DNA of 64,000 nt from Psychrobacillus sp048572895 (GTDB taxonomy: Bacteria; Bacillota; Bacilli; Bacillales_A; Planococcaceae): the NCBI RefSeq assembly GCF_048572895.1, contig NZ_CP183878.1:2232001-2296000 (forward strand). Direction: 5' to 3'. The notes beneath the pieces were generated by a model. That model saw only the letters and a program-made list of their open reading frames with translations. It had not been told where the DNA came from and ran no database searches. This document shows positions 1 to 9,182 of this stretch, one piece after another. A program made the translations under genes and the position numbers. Each line of letters starts with the position of its first letter. Position 1 is the first letter of the stretch.

Positions 1-2463
1 AACTTCTGAACCAATTGTTACATTAGTTGAACGTAAGTCTTGAATTGTATCTATTAAAACGACATGTCTTTTTTCTACTTTTTCTTCTTTCGGATGATCT
101 TCTAATGTATTTTCCTCTGCTTTTAAAGTTAATACTTGCGAGTCACGACTTCCATCAACATACACAGTTCCACCTTTGGCTCCACCACGATATAAACGTT
201 CGTAAACGCCTTCTACCTGTTCGACCGTATATCCACGTGGTGCGTTAACTGTTTTAGAAATTGAGCTATCAATCCAACGTTGAATAATACATTGCACATC
301 TGCATGTGCTTCTGGTGCAAGTTCCATAGCAGTAACGAACCAATTTGGAAGATTATCTTCCTCAGCTGTTTCATTACGGCTTAAATATTCTTGTACAATA
401 TCTGCTTTTACTTCGATGAATTTACCTAAACGTCCACTTCTATAATAAGTGAATGAATAATACGGTTCAAGTCCAGTAGAAACACCAACCATTGTTCCAG
501 TAGACCCTGTAGGTGCAACTGTTAACAAATGAGAATTTCGAATACCATTTTCTAAAATAGAGTTTCGAATGTCTTCTGGCATTGAACTCATAAATCCAGT
601 TTCCGTAAAGGCTTTACGTAAACGTTTCGTTTCCTCTTCTGTTTCACCAGTTAGGAATGGGAAGCTTCCACGTTCTACGGCAAGCTCTGCAGATGTTTCA
701 TATGCCGCAATTGCAATTGTTTTAAAGATTTCATCTACTAAAACGTTACCTTCATCCGAACCATACTCTTTTTCGCAATAAATTAACAAGTCGGCAAGAC
801 CCATAACACCTAAACCTACACGTCTTTCGCCAAGAGCTTGTACTTTATTTTCCTCTAAGAAATATGGCGTCGCATCGATCACGTTATCTTGCATACGTAC
901 ACCCACACGAACCGTTTCTTTTAACGCTTCATAATCAACCGTTTTTGTTTCCTTATTTGCAAATTGCGCTAAATTCACAGCAGCCAAGTTACATACAGAA
1001 TAAGGTGCAAGTGGTTGTTCACCACAAGGATTAGTAGCGACAACTTTTTGCCCGTATGCTGCTGCATTTGTTTTTTCATTTGCATTATCGATGAAGAAAA
1101 CACCAGGTTCTGCTGAATAAGTAGCACAAATATTAATCAAATTCCAAAGCTCTTTCGCTTTTACTGTACGATAAGTACGAACTTCATAGCCCATTTTTTC
1201 CCACTCACGAACATCGCCAATTTTATGCCAATTTTCATTGTAGAAATCCATCTCTTCTGTAGAATAAGCTTCAGTTGCTGGGAAACGTAATTCAAAGTCG
1301 CCGTCTTCCTCTACTGCCTTCATGAAATCATCCGTAAGCGTTACGGAAATGTTTGCACCAGTCAAAAACTCAGAATTATGCACTGAATAAGTTCCGCCAT
1401 CACGTAATTTTGTTTCGGCATCACGAATTATCTCATCATTAAAACCACCTAGACCTGGAATCGTTTTATAATTAATAATACCTTGATACATAGCTTCTTC
1501 CTGGATTGTAAGAGGTTTGAATTTAAGCTTGTCCTTCGCAAGTTGTTTGATCGTTTCATCATTCGTATTTTCAATCAAGAAACGCAGAATACGTGGATTT
1601 TGCATTTTAGAAATGATGAATTCTGCAATATCAGGATGCCAATCTGCTAGCATTATCATTTGTGCGCCTCTACGTGATCCCCCTTGCTCTACAAGATGAG
1701 TAAGTTTAGCTATATCATCTAACCATGAAACTGAACCAGATGATTTACCGTTCACTCCGCGAGCTAAAGTATTTCTCGGTCTTAGAGTGGAACCGTTTGT
1801 ACCAACTCCACCACCACGACTCATAATTTCCATTACTTGCTTACGGTGGTCACTGATCCCCTCACGAGAATCTGCAACGAATGGCATTACATAACAGTTA
1901 AAATAAGTTACATCTGTTCCTGTTCCAGCACCATAAAGTACTCGTCCAGCTGGGATGAATTTCAAAGAAACTAGTTGTTGGTAGAATTTCTCGAACCATT
2001 CTCCACGTTTTTCTTCTGTTTTTTCTACAGAAGCAAGTCCTGTTGCATTTCTTTTGGCAATTTGCTCGTAATAAACTTCAAGAGGTTTTTCAATGACACT
2101 TAAAGGACGAGTAATAATTCCAGACTCGATTTTAACAGCGTCGTCAATTGCACTTCGGTAATCTTCTTCGATCTGCACCTCAGCTGTTTTTGCTTGTTCG
2201 TTAATAGAGACAATATATCCTAGCCCACGTGCAGGAAATTTAGGGTCTTCTTTCACAGTTAAGACGACAAAATCTCCTGCTTTTAACGTTTTCTTTTCTG
2301 TATCCTTGAAGGAATATCGATCAATCATGACGAGTCTCGAAACACCTTTATGTGTAAGTGTCATATCTTGCGTAATTGGGTGAACTTGTGGAAATAATTG
2401 AATATCCTTATTTAATGCTTCGACATTTAAAGTAAGTTTGGTTTCATCTTTGGTAGTTACCAT
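1..2463 (-). CDS. nrdJ: Vitamin B12-dependent ribonucleotide reductase (class II), 3' end outside window
   Basis: Reduces ribonucleotides to deoxyribonucleotides using adenosylcobalamin, in the cytoplasm. The open frame runs 821 codons from an ATG at 2463 off the left edge of the window, so the C-terminus is missing. I see the class I/II reductase signature NPCGEQPLAPYSVCNL with its active-site cysteine, the segment FNCYVMPF with the second redox cysteine region, SRGGGVGTNG, and PTGSTGTMVG. The start is preceded by a strong AAAGGAGGAAG ribosome binding site. Two NrdR-type boxes lie just upstream, which supports NrdR control. It is transcribed away from lipM on the same strand. The family assignment is secure; the cobalamin class rests on overall resemblance to NrdJ and on the lack of NrdE features. 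Confidence 0.93.
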   Translation of the reverse strand, partial: MVTTKDETKLTLNVEALNKDIQLFPQVHPITQDMTLTHKGVSRLVMIDRYSFKDTEKKTLKAGDFVVLTVKEDPKFPARGLGYIVSINEQAKTAEVQIEEDYRSAIDDAVKIESGIITRPLSVIEKPLEVYYEQIAKRNATGLASVEKTEEKRGEWFEKFYQQLVSLKFIPAGRVLYGAGTGTDVTYFNCYVMPFVADSREGISDHRKQVMEIMSRGGGVGTNGSTLRPRNTLARGVNGKSSGSVSWLDDIAKLTHLVEQGGSRRGAQMIMLADWHPDIAEFIISKMQNPRILRFLIENTNDETIKQLAKDKLKFKPLTIQEEAMYQGIINYKTIPGLGGFNDEIIRDAETKLRDGGTYSVHNSEFLTGANISVTLTDDFMKAVEEDGDFELRFPATEAYSTEEMDFYNENWHKIGDVREWEKMGYEVRTYRTVKAKELWNLINICATYSAEPGVFFIDNANEKTNAAAYGQKVVATNPCGEQPLAPYSVCNLAAVNLAQFANKETKTVDYEALKETVRVGVRMQDNVIDATPYFLEENKVQALGERRVGLGVMGLADLLIYCEKEYGSDEGNVLVDEIFKTIAIAAYETSAELAVERGSFPFLTGETEEETKRLRKAFTETGFMSSMPEDIRNSILENGIRNSHLLTVAPTGSTGTMVGVSTGLEPYYSFTYYRSGRLGKFIEVKADIVQEYLSRNETAEEDNLPNWFVTAMELAPEAHADVQCIIQRWIDSSISKTVNAPRGYTVEQVEGVYERLYRGGAKGGTVYVDGSRDSQVLTLKAEENTLEDHPKEEKVEKRHVVLIDTIQDLRSTNVTIGSEV

Positions 2464-2495
2464 TTACTCTTCCTCCTTTCTACAAATTGCGATTG

Positions 2496-2543
2496 ACACA
2501 ATATGTAGTGGTTTCATTAATAATACGACACAATATGTAGAAG
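2496..2543 (-). promoter_or_regulatory. Tandem NrdR boxes upstream of nrdJ
   Basis: Two copies of ACACAATATGTAG occur at 2496-2511 and 2528-2543. Each matches most positions of the known NrdR box consensus (ACACWATATATWGTGT), and they are 32 bp apart, about three helical turns, as is usual for paired NrdR sites. They lie 33-80 bp upstream of the nrdJ start. NrdR is the ATP/dATP-sensing repressor of ribonucleotide reductase genes; its own gene is not in the window. Confidence 0.8.
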
Positions 2544-2621
2544 GTAAAGCAAATAGATTAGGATTTTAAATTTAAGAACTAATTTCCTATATTTCATTTT
2601 TGCTATAAGACCTTGTTACTT

Positions 2622-3458
2622 TTATTTTTTAAAATTCCATTCATCATTAGCATATCTTGTCGCTTCTAGTTCTTTTACGTAATCTTGCTGTTCCCCGGTT
2701 AATTGATATTCTATCAACTCAATGTCCAAAGCTTCCGCGAATCCTTTTTTAAAAGCAGTTTTGCATTCTTCTATCGTTATCGGTTTTGGTATTATTTTGT
2801 TAATGGAAATAGCTTTTTGCGATAGGCTTTTCCTCACTCTATCTCTTACCGCTTCCGAAGCAAATTTAAACGTCTGAATTAATTTATCTTCGTCAAGGTC
2901 GAGTAAAATTGCACCATGCTGTAGAATAACACCTTTTTGCCTTGTTTGGGCACTACCAGCAACTTTTTTTCCTTCTACTACTAATTCATACCAGCTTGGC
3001 GTATCAAAACATACAGCTGATTTTGGTTTTTTTAGATTTTCTTTTTGTTCTTCTGTATTCGGAACGGAAAAATAAGCGTCTAATCCAAGGTGTTGGAACC
3101 CTAACAATAAACCCTCACTAATAACACGGTAAGCCTCTGTTACGGTCGCTGGCATGCTCGGGTAGCTCTCCTTAACGATCACACTGTATGTAAGCTCATG
3201 TTCGTGAAGTACTCCTCTTCCCCCAGTAGGTCTACGCACAAAACCAAGTCCTAATCTTTTTACAGCCTCCATATCAATTTCTTTTTCCACTGATTGAAAA
3301 TAACCAATTGATAATGTAGCTGGGTTCCATTCGTAAAATCTTATAACAGGTGGAATAAGACCTTCACTATGCCAATCTAGTAGTGCTTCATCCATCGCCA
3401 TATTATAAGATGGACTACAAGGTCCAGAATTTATGAAGTACCATTTTGCCTTTTTCAC
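2622..3458 (-). CDS. lipM: Octanoyltransferase LipM (lipoyl-protein synthesis)
   Basis: Transfers octanoyl groups from acyl carrier protein to GcvH as the first step of protein lipoylation in Firmicutes. I choose the GTG at 3458, preceded by AAGGGAGAG, over the ATG at 3488; this gives 278 residues, the length of B. subtilis LipM. Cys150 in the segment KSAVCFDTPS falls at the same position as the known catalytic cysteine. The biotin/lipoyl-ligase fold motifs RRPTGGRGVLH and KVAGSAQTR are present. The neighbouring yqhL is divergent, and the glycine cleavage genes that need lipoyl-GcvH lie 6 kb away, which fits the pathway and the usual gene neighbourhood. Confidence 0.9.
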   Translation of the reverse strand: MKKAKWYFINSGPCSPSYNMAMDEALLDWHSEGLIPPVIRFYEWNPATLSIGYFQSVEKEIDMEAVKRLGLGFVRRPTGGRGVLHEHELTYSVIVKESYPSMPATVTEAYRVISEGLLLGFQHLGLDAYFSVPNTEEQKENLKKPKSAVCFDTPSWYELVVEGKKVAGSAQTRQKGVILQHGAILLDLDEDKLIQTFKFASEAVRDRVRKSLSQKAISINKIIPKPITIEECKTAFKKGFAEALDIELIEYQLTGEQQDYVKELEATRYANDEWNFKK

Positions 3459-3561
3459 CTTAATCTCTCCCTTCACAACGTGTATCATTTTATCAAATAG
3501 ATTGAATTGTATCTAGCACTTCTTTTATAATGAATAAGGAAACATAGAAAGGGGAAAGACC

Positions 3562-3945
3562 GTGTTAGAATTATTGTATTTTGTCATCGCTATACTCGTT
3601 GTACTTTTAGTCTATGCTGGAATCTCGGCATACCGTTTAAAGAAAATTGTTACAAACCTCTCGCAAGAGCAATTCATTGAAGGCTATCGTAAAGCCCAAC
3701 TGATTGATGTTCGTGAACCAAAAGAATTTGATGGTGGACATATTTTGGGAGCAAGAAATATCCCTTCATCTCAATTTCGTCAACGCTACAAAGAAATCCG
3801 TCCAGACAAGCCGGTGTATTTGTATGATCAAAGTGGCGCTAGAAGTTCTCGTTCAGCCATGTTTTTAAAGAAAAAAGGATATACACAATTATTCCAGCTC
3901 CAAGGTGGTTTCAAAGCTTGGACAGGTAAAGTTAAATCTAAGTAA
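3562..3945 (+). CDS. yqhL: Membrane-anchored rhodanese-like protein YqhL
   Basis: A 127-residue protein starting at GTG, with GGGGAAAG as ribosome binding site. Residues 2-20 form one hydrophobic transmembrane segment and the rest is a single rhodanese domain (LIDVREPKEFDGGHILGARNIP, then the active-site loop). The loop reads YLYDQSGARSSR: the position normally held by the sulfur-accepting cysteine is aspartate, so sulfurtransferase activity is doubtful. It pairs divergently with lipM, the same neighbourhood as yqhL-yqhM in B. subtilis. The physiological role is unknown. Confidence 0.85.
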   Translation: MLELLYFVIAILVVLLVYAGISAYRLKKIVTNLSQEQFIEGYRKAQLIDVREPKEFDGGHILGARNIPSSQFRQRYKEIRPDKPVYLYDQSGARSSRSAMFLKKKGYTQLFQLQGGFKAWTGKVKSK

Positions 3946-3950
3946 TACAT

Positions 3951-3982
3951 AAGGTTCTTCTAATCTAAGAGGAACCTTTTTT
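3951..3982 (+). terminator. Intrinsic terminator after yqhL
   Basis: The stem AAGGTTCYTC/GAGGAACCTT is followed by six T, directly after the yqhL stop codon on the plus strand. Confidence 0.8.
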
Positions 3983-4012
3983 CTTTCATCCATATTATTT
4001 TGGAGGGTTTAG

Positions 4013-5287
4013 ATGCAAAAACATATATTATTTTCTCATGAAGAAAGTTATAGACAAACTCATCCGCATTACGAAGACTTCGCTATTATTTCTAGACAAA
4101 TTATTACCTTATTGAACGAACAAACAAATGACAATTGGCAATCGATAGACATTGGTGAATCCATCCTTCAATTGGATGGCAATTTGTTAGAAATGATGGA
4201 TAAAGGATTGCTACAATACGAGGTGTTATGTTCCATTTTCGAAACAAAGTCTCAGGGCAAAATTTCTAGTAAGTCTCTATTATCCTTCGAAAATAAATTA
4301 GAAGTTGTAGAAACCTTTGAAAATAATTTGATTTTATTTCCACAATATAATGTGGCATTAACCTTAGCATTCAACTATTCTGGCGGCAATACATGGCCGG
4401 AATATCAATTTTTTTCGACATCTGTTGAACAGGCACTAAATTTTTTACAAGAAATCAACGAAAAGCTTCGACAATTGTTAATGCAGTCCGTTACTTATCT
4501 TGTTGATACGGAAAATGGTGTCCAGCGTAGAAATTACGGAGATCAAGCAGTTGTTAGTAGAGAGGATGTCCTTCTAGCAGAAAGTATTAAACAGGATATT
4601 TTTCGCTCGATCGATGAATTTTTTAAAAAAGACGGACATTTTTTCAAGGATTACGGGCTTCCCTACAAACGAGGAATTCTGCTATATGGCGCTCCAGGTA
4701 ACGGTAAGACAACATTAGTAAAATCCATAACAGGATCCACGAAAGCACCGGTTGTCTATTGGCAAATCACGGAATTTACTGGTAGTCATTCCATCCAAGA
4801 AGTATTTGGCATTGTTACAAGACTAGCTCCAGCCATTTTAGTTATTGAGGATATAGACTCTATGCCAGAATATACTCGCTCGGTCTTTTTAAACACGCTG
4901 GACGGCGCCCAATCCAGAGAAGGACTATTTATCATAGGGACAACCAACTACCCTCAAAAAATCGATCCTGCGCTTATTAATCGTGCCGGTCGATTTGATC
5001 GAGCATATGAAATTCCATCTCCAACAGAAAAAGTTCGACAAAACTATTTACGAAAACTCGATATCAAAGAGATTTTCTCTGATGAACAAGTAAAAGAGAT
5101 AGCAAAGCTCTCTAAAGGACTATCTATGTCCCAATTAAATGAATTGTATATGTCCGTTGCACTGAACTGGCACTATGACGGAAAGTTAGACTACGAGAAG
5201 CGAATCGAAGAATTAACAAAGCAAAATAAACGAACAAATAAAAACAATTGGGAAAATGATGATAATTCAATTGGATTTAATTATTAA
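4013..5287 (+). CDS. AAA+ ATPase (SpoVK/FtsH-type module)
   Basis: A 424-residue cytoplasmic protein with a C-terminal AAA+ domain. Walker A is GAPGNGKT at residues 226-233, Walker B is ILVIEDID, sensor 1 is GTTN and the arginine-finger region is RAGRFDRAYEIPSP. The first ~190 residues are a family-specific region without a motif I recognise; these N-terminal parts usually bind substrate. There is no protease or membrane segment, so it is likely a stand-alone remodelling ATPase. The stop overlaps the start of the next gene (TAATG), which suggests translational coupling to a membrane protein. The ribosome binding site is TTTGGAGGGT. Substrate unknown. Confidence 0.8.
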   Translation: MQKHILFSHEESYRQTHPHYEDFAIISRQIITLLNEQTNDNWQSIDIGESILQLDGNLLEMMDKGLLQYEVLCSIFETKSQGKISSKSLLSFENKLEVVETFENNLILFPQYNVALTLAFNYSGGNTWPEYQFFSTSVEQALNFLQEINEKLRQLLMQSVTYLVDTENGVQRRNYGDQAVVSREDVLLAESIKQDIFRSIDEFFKKDGHFFKDYGLPYKRGILLYGAPGNGKTTLVKSITGSTKAPVVYWQITEFTGSHSIQEVFGIVTRLAPAILVIEDIDSMPEYTRSVFLNTLDGAQSREGLFIIGTTNYPQKIDPALINRAGRFDRAYEIPSPTEKVRQNYLRKLDIKEIFSDEQVKEIAKLSKGLSMSQLNELYMSVALNWHYDGKLDYEKRIEELTKQNKRTNKNNWENDDNSIGFNY

Positions 5288-5724
5288 TGAGACTTGAGTG
5301 CTATAATATGAATTTTACTAATGAGCGGAAAAGGATTTACTATGCAATTGCTATTTTGTTCTCCATTGGTCTTGGTTTAGCTAGTAGATATATTAATGCT
5401 TTGCCTGATTTTATCGTGAATCATGCTGGCGATACACTTTGGGCAATCATGGTGTATTTTCTATTTCGTTTTATCTTTGTACGTAATAGTAAGTATATGG
5501 CATTATGGCTAGGGTTTATTTTTTGTTTTTCCATTGAGTTTAGCCAGCTCTATCAAGCAGATTGGATAATTACAGTTCGAGGTACTTTGTTCGGGGCTCT
5601 AATACTCGGTAAAGGTTTCCTTGTAATTGACCTAATACGTTATTCTATCGGTCTTGCTATAGCCTATATGATGGATAAATGGATTTTATGCTTAAATAAT
5701 AGGGTTAAACATGAAAAACTATAA
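5287..5724 (+). CDS. DUF2809 family integral membrane protein
   Basis: A 145-residue protein with about four or five hydrophobic helices and the family-like segments AIMVYFLFRFIF and GTLFGALILGKGFLVIDLIRY. The resemblance is to DUF2809 proteins, whose function is unknown. It starts inside the stop codon of the AAA+ gene (an alternative ATG is at 5308), and no good separate ribosome binding site is visible, so coupled translation is likely. Confidence 0.65.
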   Translation: MRLECYNMNFTNERKRIYYAIAILFSIGLGLASRYINALPDFIVNHAGDTLWAIMVYFLFRFIFVRNSKYMALWLGFIFCFSIEFSQLYQADWIITVRGTLFGALILGKGFLVIDLIRYSIGLAIAYMMDKWILCLNNRVKHEKL

Positions 5725-5778
5725 AATATAAGAGGCATAATGTTGATTAAACAACATTTGCTCCTCTTATATTTTTTT
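5723..5778 (+). terminator. Strong intrinsic terminator
   Basis: A long hairpin, ATATAAGAGG...CCTCTTATAT with the inner arms TGTTG/CAACA, is followed by a run of T. It ends the AAA+/DUF2809 operon. Confidence 0.85.
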
Positions 5779-5821
5779 CTATTTTGGCGAAATGATCCCT
5801 TTTAAACTACCCTGTTTTTAA

Positions 5822-6343
5822 TTATACAGTTGATAAATAACGTTCTCTCAAAATATTACAATGATGTTGCTCATGACCAAGGATTATTACAATGATTGCT
5901 CGGGCAGTTACATTACTATTATTCGCAGTTCCACTTTTTAGCATGCTGTCAGCATCTATGCTCTTCACTAGATGGATAGTCGACCTGCGAACAGCTTGTA
6001 GGTTTTGTAGTAGATCATTTATCGATTGCTCATTAAATGAAGCAGCTTGTACATAGTTTCCTTCATCGAAACCAGGAAGTGAAACTGCATCTCCTCTTAC
6101 AACTGATAATAGTCTATGAGCCATTATTCGTTCTGTGTCTGCCATATGGCCAAGCAATTCTTTAATAGTCCATTTATTATCGGCATAACGGAGCATTCCT
6201 TGCTCCTCAGCTATATTGGAAACCAAATTACTAGTTTTATCAATTCCCTCCTCTAACAGATTATCAAAATCCTCTTCTGAAACTAGTTCTACATAACTTT
6301 GATAATACGGAGCATACTCATCTTTTCCTAGTATTTTATGCAT
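5822..6343 (-). CDS. DinB superfamily metal-binding protein
   Basis: A 173-residue cytoplasmic four-helix-bundle protein of the DinB/YfiT type. The expected three metal-binding histidines are seen in ELLGHMADTERI and GHEQHH. I place the start at 6343 because GAGGAGGG precedes that ATG at good spacing; an upstream in-frame ATG at 6382 lacks a site. Many members are thiol-dependent (bacillithiol) transferases, but the substrate here cannot be read from sequence. Confidence 0.8.
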   Translation of the reverse strand: MHKILGKDEYAPYYQSYVELVSEEDFDNLLEEGIDKTSNLVSNIAEEQGMLRYADNKWTIKELLGHMADTERIMAHRLLSVVRGDAVSLPGFDEGNYVQAASFNEQSINDLLQNLQAVRRSTIHLVKSIDADSMLKSGTANNSNVTARAIIVIILGHEQHHCNILRERYLSTV

Positions 6344-6427
6344 CTGTATACCCTCCTCTATATTGTTATTTATATATTCCACTGAAAGTTTAATAATTCC
6401 TTTAAACAGGATAAATGAACTACAAAA

Positions 6428-6458
6428 AGTGCGATCTTAGTGGGAATCGCACTGTTAC
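6428..6458 (-). terminator. Terminator of the ABC transporter operon
   Basis: The 8-bp perfect stem AGTGCGAT/ATCGCACT is followed on the minus strand by TTTT. It lies about 65 bp past the permease stop codon. Confidence 0.6.
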
Positions 6459-6519
6459 TTTTATCACGCATTATCGAGTAGTAATACTCCCGGCTTCAAG
6501 GCTTAATTTATATCATTAT

Positions 6520-7281
6520 TTACAAGGTATTTTTGTTCTTTTTATTTAACAAAATACTAATGATGATTAAAACAACAGATATAGAAATTAATAGAGATAT
6601 TTCTTTTATAAACGAAAACAAGACTTTCCCATCAACCCATACCCCCCTCATTATTTCTAGTCCATAAATTATTGGATTGAAAATATACATAAGTTTCCTT
6701 AGGAAATCAGGGAACATTTCTGGAGGAAATGTTAAACCTCCTAAGAACATTTGATAATAAAACAGCATAAAAGCAACTGGTTGATACGTCGTGCTCTTGT
6801 GAATAATTGAAACAATAAATACTGTTAAAGCAAACTGAAATAAATTAATTAAGAAAAATCCTCCCAAAAGAGAGAGAGTATTGTCAAAAGGAAACACGAC
6901 GCCCTTCAAGAGAAAAGCAAAAAGAATCAATGTGACCGAGGCTAAAAGTTGAAATACAATTGTTGCCAAATAAATACTAGCTGCAACCGTAAAGGATGTT
7001 AAGCCTAACAATTTATATTTTAATAAGTTTCCTTGTTCTTTATATAATATATATTGTTGCCCAAAAATAACCAAAACCGCATTTATAATAATAATTGGTA
7101 TATATGCTGGCACAAGATATTCCACAATGGAAAGATTACTTTCCTCCACTTTATACTGACCTAACAAATTACTAAAAATAAAAAACATTAATATGGGTAA
7201 GGAAAATCCAATCAAGGTGCTCTTTAAATTTCTAGATAATAACAAAGTTTGATACTTTGATAAAATTATAAAATTCCTCAC
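6520..7281 (-). CDS. ABC-2 type transporter permease
   Basis: A 253-residue membrane protein with six hydrophobic segments and the ABC-2 family motif near the C-terminus (FPPEMFPDFLRKLMYIFNPIIYGLEIMRGVW, shown here in part: NPIIYGLEIMRG). It overlaps the upstream ATPase gene by four bases (ATGA), so the two form one exporter operon. Such exporters move drugs, lantibiotics or polysaccharides; the substrate is not evident. Confidence 0.85.
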   Translation of the reverse strand: MRNFIILSKYQTLLLSRNLKSTLIGFSLPILMFFIFSNLLGQYKVEESNLSIVEYLVPAYIPIIIINAVLVIFGQQYILYKEQGNLLKYKLLGLTSFTVAASIYLATIVFQLLASVTLILFAFLLKGVVFPFDNTLSLLGGFFLINLFQFALTVFIVSIIHKSTTYQPVAFMLFYYQMFLGGLTFPPEMFPDFLRKLMYIFNPIIYGLEIMRGVWVDGKVLFSFIKEISLLISISVVLIIISILLNKKNKNTL

Positions 7282-8174
7282 CTCTCAACTTCCCCTTCAT
7301 TTGTAAGCTTATAACCCATTATTTTTAAAAACGCATCCTCAAATAAAAAGCTCTTCATATTGATATCAAACCCATTATTTTTAATAATCTCACTTAAAAC
7401 AGCATTTTCTTCAACCTTAGTACACTCAGTTTCGAATAAATTATCTCTTAACAACCAAAACTGGAAGGAAAATGTATTATTGCCTCGATCAATATCACTT
7501 ATTTTAAATTGAATTTTCTTTTTACTTTCAAATAAATTATCTATAATATTATTCACTGTATCAATCTTTATTGCTATCCCATTGTCAAGAATCATTACCC
7601 TATCAGCTAAATACTCTACTTCATCCAAAAAATGACTTGTAAGTATTATCGTAGTGTGATTGATTTTATTAATTTTCTTAAGAAGGTCCCAAATACCTCT
7701 TCTTGCTATGGTATCAAGCCCAGTAGTTAACTCGTCAAAAATTATTATTTTCGGTTGACCAATAAGCGTCAAAACTATTGATAATTTTTGTTTTTGTCCG
7801 CCTGATAATGTTTTTATATAATTGTTTTTAAAGTTCGAAAGTTCTAGTTCATCTAGAAGATTATCTAAATTAACATCGCTTCTTAATAGCGCTTTATAAA
7901 GTTTACATGTCTCTAAGACCTTCGCACCTTCCTCAAACTGAGAAGTCTGTAACTGTAAATTTATATTTTTATAGAGATTTTTTTTATTAAAATCATAAAC
8001 AATTTCTCCCTCATAATCTGTTAATTGCATTAGTGCATTGATTAAAGTCGTTTTTCCTGCACCGTTACGACCGAGAATTGCAAAAATTTCCCCTTGCTTT
8101 ACTTCAAAGTTTACTCCATTTAAAACTTGTAGATTCCCATATCTCTTTTTTAATTGTTTTATAACTAAGCTCAT
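7278..8174 (-). CDS. ABC transporter ATP-binding protein
   Basis: A 298-residue nucleotide-binding subunit. Walker A is GRNGAGKT at residues 35-42, the ABC signature is LSGGQKQKLS, Walker B is KIIIFDEL and the switch is LTSH. About 80 C-terminal residues follow the ATPase core, as in ABC-2 drug or lantibiotic exporters. The start has AAAGGAG as ribosome binding site. It is the partner of the permease gene that follows it with a 4-bp overlap. Confidence 0.88.
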   Translation of the reverse strand: MSLVIKQLKKRYGNLQVLNGVNFEVKQGEIFAILGRNGAGKTTLINALMQLTDYEGEIVYDFNKKNLYKNINLQLQTSQFEEGAKVLETCKLYKALLRSDVNLDNLLDELELSNFKNNYIKTLSGGQKQKLSIVLTLIGQPKIIIFDELTTGLDTIARRGIWDLLKKINKINHTTIILTSHFLDEVEYLADRVMILDNGIAIKIDTVNNIIDNLFESKKKIQFKISDIDRGNNTFSFQFWLLRDNLFETECTKVEENAVLSEIIKNNGFDINMKSFLFEDAFLKIMGYKLTNEGEVER

Positions 8175-8435
8175 AGTTTTATCACTCCTTTATAAAAAGC
8201 CTTGGCAACCATCTGTAGATTGGGACGTTTGAAAAATAAAATTTTACCTATAGGCAAACCTTAATCTACATAAAGTTCTTCATATAAATCCCCTATTAAA
8301 AATAAAATTGTGTATAAATTGAACGAGTGTGTTAGTGAAAATCTCTTGTCTTTAGTAGCTTTTCAAGTTGTAACAGTTTAAATTGGTGTTAATAATATTT
8401 AACTTTAACCTTTGCAATTTACATTTTGAGGAATT

Positions 8436-8651
8436 TTATTCATTTATATAATATTTATTTACACATTGCTTTATGTCTTCCAAGACTAGTTTTTCTGATT
8501 CTTTACTCATACCAATTAGAGGGCCTTTATGCCAATTAGTATCAAGATAATAATTATTTATATAATGTTAATCTAAAATATCCCTCACCAGTTTTACTGT
8601 CATTGGTAATTTAGATTCTGCATAATTATAAATTCTTATAGGCATATGCAT
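8436..8651 (-). pseudogene. Remnant reading frame with one in-frame stop
   Basis: From the ATG at 8651 the frame reads MHMPIRIYNYAESKLPMTVK and onward to a TAA at 8568-8570, then continues open in the same frame (NNYYLDTNWHKGPLIGMSKE and onward) to a final stop at 8436. Codon composition and amino-acid make-up look protein-like on both sides of the stop, so this looks like a decayed gene of 71 codons or the end of a longer one. I do not recognise the family. A real 27-residue peptide is the alternative. Confidence 0.35.
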
Positions 8652-9110
8652 TGTTCTATTCCTCTTTTTATTCAGAGGGAAATAATAAATAAAATAGCTT
8701 TCATATTTTTTCGAAAGCAATATCCTTGAATTTACATTCCCTCAACTACTGGAAGCGTATTCAACATTTTTACATTTTTTATTTTTTATAAGCTAACATA
8801 ATATTCTTTGTTTTGTGAAGTATTTCTTTTTTGATATTTTTTTACCCGAAAATAAATTTACAAAATAAAGAAATTTCAATGGTTATAAAGTATCTGGATA
8901 AATGATTTCATAAACATTTTTTTGTGTTTTATATTATTTTTCCGACATACAATATAATATATAGATTAAAGAGAATACTTAATAGAATTTAAAGCGATAC
9001 ATTTTTACCCTTTTTGAATAATCAAATAAATTATCATTCCGCTTATCTTTACCTGAAAACTTTTGTGTTACTTCATTAGCTAAAATATATACATGTTTTA
9101 CTTAATTCTA
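8652..9110. other. AT-rich stretch without recognised genes
   Basis: Very AT-rich sequence with many stops in all frames and short A/T runs. I see no gene, repeat family or RNA motif. Together with the remnant at 8436-8651, it makes the 1-kb interval between the ABC exporter promoter side and the gcv operon terminator look like eroded DNA. Confidence 0.5.
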
Positions 9111-9170
9111 AAAAAAGCACCCTATTAGTTAGACATTCTTATGATGTCTACTTTTAGGGTGCCTTTTATT
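9111..9170 (-). terminator. Terminator of the gcvT-gcvPA-gcvPB operon
   Basis: A two-part hairpin with the outer stem GGCACCCTA/TAGGGTGC and the inner stem AGACAT/ATGTCT, followed on the minus strand by TTTTTT. It sits just past the gcvPB stop. Confidence 0.85.
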
Positions 9171-9182
9171 TGAACATTTTTT

